DNA of 64,000 nt from Auanema rhodensis (taxonomy: Eukaryota; Nematoda; Chromadorea; Rhabditida; Rhabditidae), in contig OZ059896.1 of the NCBI GenBank assembly GCA_964057225.1, positions 7,068,001 through 7,132,000 on the forward strand, written 5' to 3'. Shown here piece by piece: positions 36,901 through 49,918 of the stretch. Below the pieces are notes generated by a model. The model saw only the letters and a program-made list of their open reading frames with translations. It ran no database searches and was not told where the DNA came from. Position numbers and translations under genes: made by a program. Every line of letters starts with the position of its first letter. Within the stretch, counting starts at the first letter, position 1.

Positions 36901-39900
36901 AATGTAGAGAATGGATAATACTATAACTGTGAATATCATACTTGAACGACTTTGAGTCTATATTTCAATCTTAAATCTTCGATTTGTTCATTTGTAAATG
37001 AACATCCATAACTGAAATAGGAATCGCCCAGAAGTTTTCCGATTGGGATCTAAACATGGTGTTTTAAATATAATTAATCATTATAATACCTTCTGATAAA
37101 CTTCAATTTCTCCTTCATATATTTTAGCAGTATAATTTTGAAGAATTGTGAGGGTTTCCCCATCATCCCGGGCTTTGCATATATCATCTTGATTTTCTTT
37201 CATCATTTCTAAAGCAACTTGGAACATTAGCTAAAAATACATGTTAACATGAGATAAGTCGATGAATACTATACTTTGGAACCCTCGAAGAAGAAAAGAT
37301 CCAAAATCCGAACGGCTGCATCAAATTTTATTGCAGAGAGAAAGATTGTAAGAAACCATGATAAGGATACCATATCGTCAAGAGAAAGTTTTGCTAAATG
37401 AGCACCAACCGATGGTAAAAATCTTTCCATTAATTCAGCAAAAACACCTAAAACAATTATCGTGAATTTTGAACTATTTGTTATCATAAATACCTTGATC
37501 GACACGAGCTCCAACTACTTTCGAATTATAATAATCTGGAAGTAATCGCTCACAAACAGCGACGAGGAGCCAAAAGCCTTCTTCTTCTTTTGTGAATAAA
37601 AGCAGAACAGCTGCGACAATATTCATAGCTTGACAGTAACCTATAAAAAAAACTGTTAACTCCGTTTCAAAAATTAGAAAATTTACCAATACTAGGATTC
37701 CGAAAAGCATAAGCAGTTAACACTCGACGCAATGCATCTATACCTGGACCAGATTGAAATGCTGGATGTTCGGGTAAACTTCTTAAAAACTAACTAATCA
37801 ACTATAAAAATTGTTTTTCAACCTGTGTAAATCTCTTTCAATTTCATCTAATGCTACCGAATAAGCTCCCTCATTTTTTCTGAGTAATTCATCATAATAT
37901 CCAGGATTTAAATCCATTTCAGCTTTAGCTCCTGAGCATATCATCCACAGCTAAAACAAGCTCAACATTGCAAATATAAATAATCGACGGTTTGTCTACC
38001 TCGCCTCGTATGTTGTTTGGCAGCCCTTCTAATAATAATCTGTGTAAATCAACAGTTCGATACATTGTAACATCTCTTCCATATTCAGAGAACAGTGCAT
38101 CCCATCTGAGTTAAATATCACAATAGGCTAAAGAAATATAAAAAAACCGACTTTCCTCTGCATTTATCGCTTACATCAATACCAAATGGATATGTTTCAA
38201 CTAGTGGGCATAACAACTTTTCTACCGGCCTCACAGGCTCCTGAAAAGATGATCTTACTTAACGTAATAACAACAAAATCATACTTTTGACTCATGTTTG
38301 TGTAAAGATTGATTAATTCGAAAGCGTTCTGTGAATGTCGTAATTTTAGAGAGAACCCTATCCCTATCAGGAACAGAAGAAAATACAATAGCAGCCTAAA
38401 ATCAAGAACATATAAATCATTGATAACATTGTCAATTTTTTCATGAAAAGACAAATATTTTCTATCTGTTACTGACTCCATTACTTAAGCATATTATAAT
38501 TGCTTTTCCGTTTGAATTGCCAGCTCCTAGAAGAGTATTACATTCTTCGGCTGTAGAGATAGAACTAATTGGAATCACAAGAGATACAAGTTTGTCAATC
38601 TAAATTTAAATGAATTCCTGAGAAAGAAAAATATAAATGTTTACCTTGCTAGAGAAGCAAAGAAAATTAGATGAAAGGAATAATTGTCCTTGTACGTATT
38701 TGCGATCATACGGGGTAAATAGGCGACAGCTTGTGTCTCCATCCAGCCGTTCCGATATTGGAAGAGAGAACCGACATCTAAGATATTAAAATAAAGCAAT
38801 TGAACTCTATAAAAATCAAAAATATCACAGAACATCATTTTCGCTCATGCGGTCCATAAAACGTTTGAAAATGAGCATAGAAAAGACGTATCAGATTTTT
38901 ATGACCGTCGAATATGAAATGCCTTACAGCTGTATATTCTGGTGAATCATACAACCTTAAATGTCAAGTTTCTCGATTTTTCCAATTACTTCTGACATCT
39001 TTGTCTAACAAAATCAAATACTAAAGGACGAACTAATTATTCTGATTTTCAAAGATGAAAAACTATTCCACTTATCGACATATTACTGCTATGTATTTCT
39101 ATTCGACAAAATATATTTTTCGTATCATATCCTATACATTTCCCAGGAAACTCTACTTAGTGACTATTATGAGCGATATTTGACAGCGCTGAGGTCTTTC
39201 ATCTCTCGTACTTTTTCGAGGTCATATTGTCTTCTTACTTCTACGATAACATCAACATCTTCTATATGATTCGGTCACCACAATACGGAGTCTAAATCGG
39301 AATCTCCTCATCTTTTGTAATTTGATTTCAATTTTTCTTGAGCCAATTATTATTGCATAATAATCTCTATTGCCCATTTTTTATGTATATGTATATAATC
39401 TATGAATAATATAAATAATTTTATAAATTGTTGTCTTCTTTTCAGAAGCAGAAAAAAAGAAGAATGATTTCTGATCGTTTACCTGGTCAAGTGATTATCT
39501 ATACTATACTAGGCAACGCACAATGCATGAAAGCCAAAGGTATTCTCAATAGAGCTAATATTCCTTACACAGATGTATCACTTGACTCTTTTCCACAGGT
39601 AAGAAAATAATCAATTTGTTCATAAACGTTTTGTTGTTTGAGTGTCGAGAAGAAGTGATACGAAGATCAAAAGGTGACATTTCCCTTCCCCAAATATTTT
39701 TCAATCATATTCACGTTGGTGGAGTTGATCAGTTACAGTTTCTGGTGAGCTTTACATACACAACAAATAAAAAATCTAATTTCAGATGAACGATGAAAAC
39801 GCGTGGGATAGTATGATGGCTAAAATCATTGAAGGCAACTTAGAACATGAACCTCCAATTCCACTCCCCACCACAGCAGTAGATTACAATGATAACAAAG

Positions 39901-42900
39901 AAGACATCGGTTGGTTAATCAACAAAATAAAAAACTTAATTCAATTTTAAGATTGTGTCCTTCACTGGATGCCAGATGAATATGATAAGCTAATTAGTGA
40001 TATGCGAAAATCAAGCTTAATTAGAGATAACAAAGTAAGCTGACAACCTTTAAAGCATTTATATCATGAGCTTTAGGTTGGACTTTTAAAAACATATAGA
40101 AACTCTTTCAAAGGTGAAGAGCTGATAGAATGGATAGTCCGAGAAAGAGGATTGCGTAAGTTGAAGTTTGAAACGTTCAGAATGCAAACAAAATTTGACA
40201 GTTCTTATATCGTCCCAGCTTTGAGTTTTCAGCACCTTTCGTTGAAAGAAAATTTTATGACCCCAATTCGAGAATATTTACGTTGAAAAATATCTTTGAA
40301 GTTAAATATTTCACCATTTAAGCTCTTACTCAGCTGATTTATAATTTTTTTATTTTTAAAATGCGTAAATACATTGTTGAGAACATGAAAACAAAAATAC
40401 CGGTTATTGATGATGTTCGATTTGACAGAGAGATAGAGAGAAAAAAAAGTTAAGTTAAGTGTGTGACAGAATCTTTTTTTCGAACTGTGTTTCTGCCAAC
40501 AAGGTCTATATTCTAACATTCCTCATGGAAACTTATGAAGGATTCCATCCTCTCTCTTGGAACCGTGATTCCAATTGTGAAGCAGATACATACTCTCGGT
40601 TTGCTTATTCATATAATGACGAGTTTCCCTTAGGTAGTTCAATTACAAACATGCATTATATTGTTAATTAATTTTTAAAAAATGAGTTTTTCAAGTTATC
40701 TTTCTTTCAGAACGAAGAGAGGCTTTAGAGATAGGACAAGACTTGATAGATCGTAATTTCGGACAACAAGCATCAAGCGAAATGGGAACCTCGTTTAGTC
40801 CGGATAGGTTGTAGCTTGAGATTTAACTTTTTACCACAACTAATTTAGATTTTATCAACTGGTAGAAGACGATGAAAATCGTCCATTAAACTTTGGTGTA
40901 CCATCAAAAGAGGATATAATGACTGTGACTGAATTCAATAACAACTTTACAAAAATTACTAACCCAGTATTGAATGACATACTGACTGAAGATAGACATG
41001 TTTGAAATGCTTTCGAGAATATTTTGAAACTTTAACATTTCAGACAGTTCACTATCAGAAATTAATAGACAATGATAACTACACGCGATACTTACATTTT
41101 GCTAAAGACCTAAGAAATGTTGATCCGGCACTAAGTAATCCAGATGAGAGAATGGCTTTTTTTATAAATATCTATAACATGATGCTCATTCATATGACAC
41201 ACAAATATGGACCTCCACAAAGCGTGTGGCAAAGAAGAAAAGTTAGTTAATATATTGGTTTAACAAAAAAAATTCTTTCAGTACATGAATAGCACATATT
41301 ATCAAATTCATGAACACAAATATAGCTTGCAATCAATATTGAACGGAATTTTAAGAAGCAATAAGAAAGGATTAGGAATGCTTTGGAAATCATTTGGAAA
41401 ACAAGATGAACGACTTCCAGTAGGTGGCCCAAAGATTTCAAAAATTTAAACAATAAATTTTAGCTGATACTACCTGAATGCGAACCTTTAGTTCATTTTT
41501 GCCTCACGTCGGGAACAAGATCAACTCCTCCAATTCGAACATATTCTACCAAAGTATGTTAAAACCAATACAATTTTTTTGAACAAGGATCACAGGGAGT
41601 ACGAAAAGAAATGATGGAAAATGCGAGAGCTCACCTATTAAGCGATGAGGCATTGAAAGTGGACTCCAAAAAGAATATGGTACACATATCCAAAATTTTC
41701 AAGTGGTATGCTGATGACTTTGGTTCAAGCCAAGAAAAGGTGTGTATAAGAGAATGAAACTATCACTCATTTCTTTTTAGATATTATCGTGGATTCTGCA
41801 ATTATTCGAGGGAATAGAGCATCCCAAGATCAAAGCTCTCCAAACTATGTTTTACACCGGAGACTATGTAGTGGATTACTTAACTTATGACTGGACTTTT
41901 AATGGAATAGAAAAGGTAATGAAGACACATCATTATTACAAATGAACTCGTTTTTTTTTTAAGAAAGAGAGCAGACAAGATTGTAACAGGCATGCCAAAG
42001 ACTGTCCTAACATGGCTAAAGAAATATCGTGTGATTTTTCCTGCTGAATACAACATTCCCTTTACGACAATAGCATAATGTCAAACAATATTGAATGTAT
42101 ATAAAATCGTCTAACCTGTAACTATCACTCCTGTGTCTAGCATCTAAATCACGCTTCAAAAAAGAGCTTGAAGTTTTTCTAGCTCTCTTTTTTGAACTTT
42201 CCATCAAAGCTTTTCGGACAAGATCGGGATCTTCTCGAAAACCCTCTTCTTCTATTAATCTTGAAATAAAGCATAAAAACGCGATAAACCAAACTTAAAA
42301 CTACTGTTTCATAGCTATATTAGCAAGTTGTGATGCCAACGTATATGTTTCTTGAAAATCGCTAAACATCGAAAAATCATAAGACTCGCCCCGAGTTACT
42401 ACTGTAAGCCCTTGCGAAAAGATAAATGAAGAAACTTTATCCAGTTTCTAAATTAGTTCCCATAAAATAGTTGAAAAAGAAACCTATGCTTACCACTATA
42501 TCAGCCCATCTAAGTTTTATTTTTGTTTGACTACCCATTATGAAAGAATGAAAGCATAAGAAATTTACAGACAAATACATTTGCCCTTGATACGGAACTT
42601 TTCCATTCCAATAACAACATTTGTAATCTATAATCAAGGAGATTCGCTCGATATTTCAGAAAACCCTACAATTTACAAGACGTTCATCAGATGGAAGAGC
42701 AAAAAGTTGATGAAATTTAATATGTACAGAACGATTAGAAACAGAATCAAGCACATCTGAACGAGAGAATGAATACTTCGATTAATTTATATTAATAAGT
42801 ACCTTTTGCGGCTTCTTCTGTAACTTGCATATCCATATTAACTAAGCTCTCTACCTTGGTGAGAATATATTTTCGAGCATCAGCTTCGAGAGTGAAAGAT

Positions 42901-43328
42901 TCTGAAAAACTAAGTTCAATAAAATTGCCTAACTTATCGTGTATGACTTAAGGTTGGGGAAATATTCTGCATCAACCATTCCCAATGCTCCCTAATTTCA
43001 GTGAGATCTGCAGCCACTGCCAAAACTACAAGAAATAAAAATAAACAACCAAATCGAAAAACCGAACCTATGGAAATATGAAGATCGTCGTCATTTGAAT
43101 AATCGTATATTATTCTAAACGGTGGTGGTCTTGTATCAAACACTGTATCAATAGTTGCCACTAGAAGTGACGAAATGCCTTTAGTTTCCTTCCCTTTTCT
43201 TTTTTGCAACTTGAAACATTCACCGGATTGAATACAAACCCTAAAATACTCGCATTTAAAATGAAAATCAATTTTCAATACCAGAAGGACTGTCCAACGA
43301 GTATGTGTTCAGGCTTTATCCAAACCAT
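33980..43328 (-). CDS. TBC1D9-family Rab GTPase-activating protein (GRAM-GRAM-TBC-EF hand)
   Basis: Stimulates GTP hydrolysis by Rab proteins at membranes. I place 28 exons that keep frame for about 1187 residues (human TBC1D9 about 1260). The N-terminus [10 protein letters not shown] followed by W is the family start; [14 protein letters not shown] follows. GRAM domain 1 is at 42494-42627 ([33 protein letters not shown]). The linker LKRDLDAR and GRAM domain 2 ([30 protein letters not shown]) are next. The TBC domain has both catalytic fingers: IERDLHR (Arg, 37823-37950) and GYCQAMN (Gln, 37494-37640), so the GAP should be active. The downstream EF-hand-like region ([14 protein letters not shown]) lacks some usual Asp ligands. 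The C-terminal part is Ser-rich. Two introns are exceptionally large, 38778-42115 and 35536-36794, and each contains a complete gene on the opposite strand. Confidence 0.93.
35743..36717 (+). CDS. Secreted Cys-rich protein nested in TBC intron
   Basis: Three exons (35743-36295, 36343-36535, 36582-36717) encode 293 residues. The ATG follows cttttctccag directly, so a spliced leader is likely added there. The signal peptide ([16 protein letters not shown]) is followed by a Thr/Lys/Gln-rich low-complexity region of about 170 residues with a possible processing site (NIVRRAP). The C-terminal 100 residues form a compact Cys domain: [48 protein letters not shown]. The first intron uses donor gtaatg at 36296; the more obvious donor 10 nt on would destroy the Cys domain. 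The gene sits wholly within TBC intron 35536-36794 on the opposite strand. I do not recognise the Cys pattern. Extracellular, perhaps a matrix or cuticle-associated role, is a guess. Confidence 0.78.
39464..42047 (+). CDS. Glutaredoxin-DEP-DUF547 protein nested in TBC intron
   Basis: Thirteen exons (39464-39598, 39643-39744, 39786-39909, 39952-40034, 40077-40155, 40711-40807, 40849-40999, 41044-41241, 41282-41419, 41464-41553, 41596-41739, 41781-41915, 41964-42047) give 519 residues. Residues 1-80 are a glutaredoxin fold: [19 protein letters not shown] with the active site reduced to one Cys (C-M-K-A), and the cis-Pro loop [17 protein letters not shown] domain follows ([35 protein letters not shown]). 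The C-terminal half is DUF547 ([51 protein letters not shown]). This domain order is known in eukaryotes; its biochemical role is not established. The stop lies only 68 bp from a TBC exon on the other strand. An alternative first exon at 40525-40633 fits the same phase. Confidence 0.88.
40525..40633 (+). CDS. Probable alternative first exon of the DEP-DUF547 gene
   Basis: This exon codes for 36 residues from [12 protein letters not shown] to YNDEFPL and ends with a gt donor in phase 1, exactly the phase needed to join the exon at 40711. It cannot be a cassette after the 40077-40155 exon, because that joint meets a stop. A shorter isoform lacking the glutaredoxin domain and the first half of the DEP domain would result. 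It lies in a 555-bp intron, longer than the others of this gene, which could hold an internal promoter. Confidence 0.5.
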
Positions 43329-43881
43329 CGTTACACTGCTTACTGATCGTTCGCAGGGCTGTGAATCAAATTGTTGATCTTTTATACATCGGAATATGTT
43401 ATATTGAGTCGTGCAAGTACTGACTAAATAATCTATAAAGTGAACATACGACTAACAAGGTGTACACGTGACTCACGAAAATAAACAAAAAAATATTGAT
43501 GAAACAAAAATTGAACTGAGCAATACTTGAACAATACTATTGCACTTATTAAGCTTATAAATTAGGATTTTCTCACTTTATTAGTATTGTTTATTAAAAT
43601 TCAGTTTGACTGAGCTATTTATGACTAGTTCTCAATAGAGCGCACCTCAGTCCAAGAAAACAGAATTCAACTACAACAAATAATTTTGAGTTTTAGTGAA
43701 GTATTTGGAGTATACCTTTTCAATTAAAACTTTTATTATCAGTTAGTCCATAAACAAATTCGCAAAACAAAGTATTCATATTATGGCAGAAATTCGAAAT
43801 AATCTATTAGTTGAAAAAGATGGAATCACGACTGGGTGATGTCTTCGGTAGTCTGTAATAAACAAGTTTAACCATAAAATA

Positions 43882-45146
43882 TTATGACTTGTTCAGAATT
43901 ACAGTTGCATTATTCTTATTGTTGACGATGATCATATCAGAGAGATTTGTTATCATTTTTTTCATTTTATTCATTTCATGCAGTAGAATATTAAAATCAT
44001 TTCTAGATGGTGGAGCCTAAAAATAAAAATGACAATTATATTTAATTCAATTAGTATGAAACCTCTTCTTCTTTTTGCTGTTTATTTTTCATGCAAATTT
44101 CATACTTCGAAGCGATTTCTGCTAAATCTTTCCAGAACGAGAATGTTGATTCCATCTGAGAATTGGTAGAGCAATCATCAAAAGTCTGGCACTAAAAATA
44201 TAAATAGACTGGAATTTACTAAACACCTACTTCTTTGTCACAAAAGCTGGATGGTGGCATATAGTCGTTCTTAAAAATTAATATACATATATATTGGTGA
44301 AATGTTAAAAAGCAAAACAACCAGAGGTCTCCGTTCCGTGTTCACCCCTATGTCCCTAGGAAATGACTCTGACATGCTGGGAAGAAATATACTATAATAT
44401 GATTTAAATTTAATTTTCAGACTATTATTACCTGGATTGATCATTAAATGATGATGTATATCTACCTATAAGTAAACACTAGTAAATAAGCACTGAATTG
44501 TAACAGACCTTGCATAGTGTTATGGTCTGGATAAGTAGTGTATACTTCAGATTTAATGCTAGCACTGGTTGAACAGTTATTATAGGAATGATCATGTTGA
44601 ATATTTCTCAAGTTTGAAACTTTTTCAAGAACTTGAGTTGCTCCAAAATTTAAATTTGAATGATTAATATCAGTAATTTCTTTAGAACGTGAAGTAAAGA
44701 CATTATTAGACCATGTTTCAAATGTTTTTTGTTTTCCATCTAAATAATACAGTAAAGAAAGTAGTTCATATACCAAGCAATACCTATGAAATGTATTGCA
44801 TCATCCATTTGTGATGTATTATCCAAGCCAATATTAGCATTCTCATTAGCAAGAACAGTTATTTGTAAGTTTGTGCTTTGTCCGCTTATGACTCGGGGGT
44901 TCTGTTTCGAGTCTGTTAATCGGTCAACACATGTACCCCAAATATGGTTATTTCCTACTACAGGAAAATAAGGAGCTGAAATTTGTTCGATATGGTTTCA
45001 AGTTCTAAGGTAATTTGTTTACATCTGTCCAATCTTTGTCGTTTTTTGAATTTCCCATGATACCCCTTATGTTGAAACTGTAATTAATGCGTTTTTCTAT
45101 AAAGAAATCAAACCAGCCTTTTTATTTCGCGAATATGAGGAATCAT
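43882..45146 (-). CDS. Unknown protein with C-terminal coiled coil
   Basis: Nine exons (45114-45146, 45023-45077, 44784-44975, 44509-44739, 44432-44465, 44322-44376, 44231-44269, 44063-44191, 43882-44016) keep one frame for 300 residues from the in-frame Met at 45146. The N-terminus is basic (HGKFKKRQRLDRS). The middle is Ser/Asn/Thr-rich and probably disordered. The last 90 residues contain FSFWKDLAEIASKYEICMK and a heptad-like helix (FNILLHEMNKMKKMITNL). The same frame stays open upstream through exon-like sequence at 45147-45169 and about 45270-45330 (CHHDPDIFLKKIHTRPELR), so the true start may lie further 5'. A competing frame starting ATGTCATCACGATCC there cannot be spliced into the body. 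It follows erlin on the same strand. Family not recognised. Confidence 0.65.
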
Positions 45147-45666
45147 TCTTAATTCTGGACGTGTATGAATCTGTAAAATATATACATATATACATATTTA
45201 TAATATATTATATATTTTACTACAATTAACAAATCAAAATAGCGAGGAAAACAGTTGAAGAGTACCTTTTTTAGGAAAATATCTGGATCGTGATGACATA
45301 TTTCTTGTTTTGGGATTGCTTAAAGTTTAAAAATTCAAATTTACAGAAACAAACGCTTTACGTGTGACCACACGTTAATATGCAGATTTCACGTAATTCA
45401 TAAACACCGTAATATATTACGGGAGATATGATTTGAAATATTTGAATAGTAACTATGTTGTTGAAAGAAAGTTTTGGTTGTAAATGAGTGTTGTAATGTT
45501 ATTAATTTCATCATAGTTTATTAAAAAATGGTACACTTGTTTTTTTATACATTAGAAATCAGGCAAGGTTTTCGAAGTACAATAAACATAACCGTAGAAG
45601 TTAAAGATAAGGTATAATAAGATCGGTGATTTAATGATATGCTACATATTGTTTGATATGATGTAA

Positions 45667-47045
<1,379 letters not shown>

Positions 47046-47181
47046 TTCTAAATCAGAAGTGTTGGATAAGTATTTTTCCGTCAGATAAAATATGTTACTA
47101 ACATGTTGTGCAACAATCACAAATATAAAAGAATGTTTATTAATAGTTCTGTATAATGACAAAAACTTGACTAGTATGTAC

Positions 47182-48588
47182 TCATTCAACCTTTTTTGAT
47201 GACCATAGAGTTTGGGGAATGTTCATATAAGCGATAGTAAGCATAATTACAATGTGAGATACGAATAAAGGTAGAAAACAGGAATAAGTATAAGATGAAA
47301 CCAAATAAGCTAAAGGAGCACCAGCGAAAACTGCACCAACTGAAAAGAATAAATGATGGATAAAAAACTTATATTAAACTTACAGTTAGCAATAAAAGAA
47401 GTGAACGCACTAAATGAACCTGCATTGTTTTTAAGACCAGCTTTGGCTGAAATCATACACCAGACATTTATTGAAGAATTGACAAAAAATCCCAGAATAA
47501 ACCCAAGTGGTATGATAAGGTTCTAAACAGTTGATATAAAGGTTCCATGTGAGTTTGTAAACAACTTACGGAGACGCTTGTGGAAATAGCCACGGTTGAA
47601 ATCATGATAAATTCGAAGATGAACGCTAGGATTCGCCTTGCTTTCAAAGCATCGACATATTTACAAAGTAAATCTAGAATTATTCCCGAAGCAAAAGTTC
47701 CGATTATACTGAAAACAAAATTTGAATAATGATCAGAAAAATTGACAAACCCTCCCATTTCATAGAGGAACATAAATTGAGCACTATCTAGTTTAATATC
47801 ACTGATATACAGTGGAAGCCAACTTTCAGAAACTGTTCTAATCTATAAACAAAAAAAGATACTAATATGTACCTTAGGAAATGTTCACCTCGAGTACAAA
47901 CAAAAATGGAAGAGCAACCCCCCATAAGACAGGTGTTTTCAACAAACTGAAGACTGATGCTTCGTTTTCTTTTTTAGCTATCTTTTGCTCTTCAACAATT
48001 TCACTGCTCTTGATCAGAAAATAACCAACGATGGAAAAGGCGATACAGCCGAAGGCTATAAGTTATTGATTGGGATAAAAATTATATGCATGATAAGGCT
48101 ACCTAAAAACGATGAGAATGTTCTCCAGTAAAACCAGGTAATTGTTGGAAGAAGCAATCCAGCAATATTACTTCCACATCCAAGTAGAGAAAAAAATTTT
48201 CCGAACGAATCATCTTTGAACCACTTAAATAATGCATAAGTTATTACATATGCAAATTTTTCTAATATTGCTCACTTTTCCTACTAATTTCGTAGCAGGA
48301 ACCCATCCAGCTCCTTGTAAAGACCCGATTAATGCAACAGATATCAACACATGACTAAGACATGAAGCATAACCTTAAGAGGTTATTTTATTTTCTATGA
48401 TTTCAAAGTTATCACAAACTCAAAGTGAGAATCGATAAGGCAGTTCCAAAGAGACCAGACATAAGTAAGATATCTGGAGAAATCTTATCAGATGCAACTC
48501 CAAAAATTAGTTTGCTGGCAGTAAAGCATAATGCTTGAGTCGAAACAAGAAAGCCTAAAACACAAAAAATTGTTCGTTTAGTTCGCAT
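47182..48588 (-). CDS. SLC37-type major facilitator transporter, N-terminally short
   Basis: Resembles the sugar-phosphate/phosphate antiporters (SLC37; G6PT is SLC37A4). Eight exons give about 362 residues with roughly ten hydrophobic helices. Recognisable blocks are FLVSTQALCFTASKLIFGV then SDKIS (compare the SSQS-AISKF-GVLSDQMS block of G6PT), SLQGAGWVPATKLVGKWF, FSLLGCGSNIAGLLLP and SESWLPLYISDI. The ATG at 48588 is 6 nt after ttgtttag, an apparent trans-splice acceptor, and the poly(A) signal of the upstream carrier lies about 40 nt earlier. There is therefore no room for the usual N-terminal 40-50 residues with helix 1 and the Arg-containing motif. Either the protein is genuinely truncated, or an unusual upstream exon is missed. 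Substrate cannot be predicted. Confidence 0.82.
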
Positions 48589-48640
48589 GAAACACTAAAC
48601 AACATTTAACATCAATTCATACTTTATTCCACAAAATAAA
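48588..48640 (-). promoter_or_regulatory. Operon-type junction: poly(A) signal then trans-splice acceptor
   Basis: On the minus strand AATAAA (48633-48638) ends the carrier mRNA. About 40 nt later the acceptor ttgtttag (AG at 48594-48595) lies just before the next ATG at 48588. This order matches SL2-type intercistronic junctions of nematode operons. Confidence 0.65.
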
Positions 48641-48758
48641 CGTATAAAAAAATTAATTGACATTTAAAGCACAAGCGAGATATGACCTAACTATGAAAGT
48701 GATTAGAAATGCTATCAAAGGTGTGCTTTGCAGAAAACACCTGGTTTCCTTGCCTAAA

Positions 48759-49918
48759 CTACGAATTTCTCGCTCTTAATATATCGCAGAAAACTTCATA
48801 AAAAAGGAAAGCACAACCCGAACTTGCAGCTGCTTTCAGCTGACTAGGCAGTAAACCTTTGAATAACCCATAAATAGATTCATTCCGTAAAATAAACATC
48901 ATGGATCGAATCATTCCGCGGTCATGTACAGATTGTTTTCCAAATCCTGATCGTTTGAAACCATTGACTTGTAGTCGATGTCTAACCATATCCAATGGAT
49001 AAAGAACCTAAAGACAACGCGCAAATTTGAATATTTCACGGTGTCCTTACCGTTTTAGCTACAGTTCCGGAAGCAGCACCTGCGACTAAAGCCCCATAAT
49101 TTTCATGATTTTCAACCAACTTGTTCCAGATTTTGTAAAAAGCATTGTACATAGTGAACTGAAGTCCCGTGAATGGAGCTACTTGTATTAATCCAGGAAC
49201 CCAACCACGGAAGTAACCTTTAAATCCCTCTGTTCGCCAGATATGTGGCAAAGCATCTATTGTTCCTAAAGAGCATGGTGACTCTTCTAACTACATTTCG
49301 GAAACCTTTATAAACAACAGATTCATGACCTTGAGCAACAAGTCGCGTTCGAATAACATCCAAAGGCATTGCAGCAGTCATAGCAAAGCATCCAGCTAAA
49401 CTACCACATGCGAAGTCTATAGGTGAGTGGAATTTGTTCACTATATCTGTGTTAAGATGAATGGCGACCCAAAATAATAAACATTTAAAAAATATGATAT
49501 GCCAAAAAAGGAATACTTGCCGGGTCAGCCATTCAAAAGAGGCAAACTGCACAAGTCCGTATACAGCTGAGAGACCCTGTGCTGGAATATGGCCTTTCCA
49601 GAAAGCTCTGGCACTTTCTTCACGTAAAATAACCCGAACAGATTGCAGTATTCCCTTAAAAAAAGCATAAGACCTGTCGATCACAACCAGATACCTTGTA
49701 TTTTCCAGAATTAGCCCCCCCGATAGGTTCTTCCTGCAATTGAAACCTAATTTTTAAAACATCTAGTGGTTGGATAATCACACGAGTGGCTATACCACTA
49801 ACTAATCCCGCTTCACTAAATCAATCCAAATCAGAACCATGGCAACGGCCGAGAAATACCTGTGCTCGACAGATGACAGCTCTCTACCATTAATAGGTTC
49901 TGACTCATACCCTACCAT
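48759..49918 (-). CDS. SLC25A19: Mitochondrial carrier, thiamine pyrophosphate carrier type (SLC25A19-like)
   Basis: Inner-membrane mitochondrial carrier with the three-repeat fold. Repeat 1 has the signature PLDVLKIRFQLQE, repeat 2 PLDVIRTRLVAQG, repeat 3 PLDMVRHRLQVNGF, each a P-x-[DE]-x-x-[KR] motif on odd helices. The blocks QFASFEWLT, VPGLIQVAPFTGLQF and the C-terminal LKAAASSGCAFLFYEVFCD match the TPP carrier more than other SLC25 members. Expected length is about 320. Start at 49918: MVGYESEPINGRELSSVEHR then EAGLVSGIATR. A 40-bp intron (gtttcc...ctttag) near 49263-49302 restores the join VYKGTIDALPHI. Between 49417 and about 49515 the frame stays open through intron-like sequence; removing it with the visible donor and acceptor shifts frame, so a short insertion there remains unresolved. 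It is the most upstream carrier-sized cistron of the minus-strand cluster. Confidence 0.88.
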
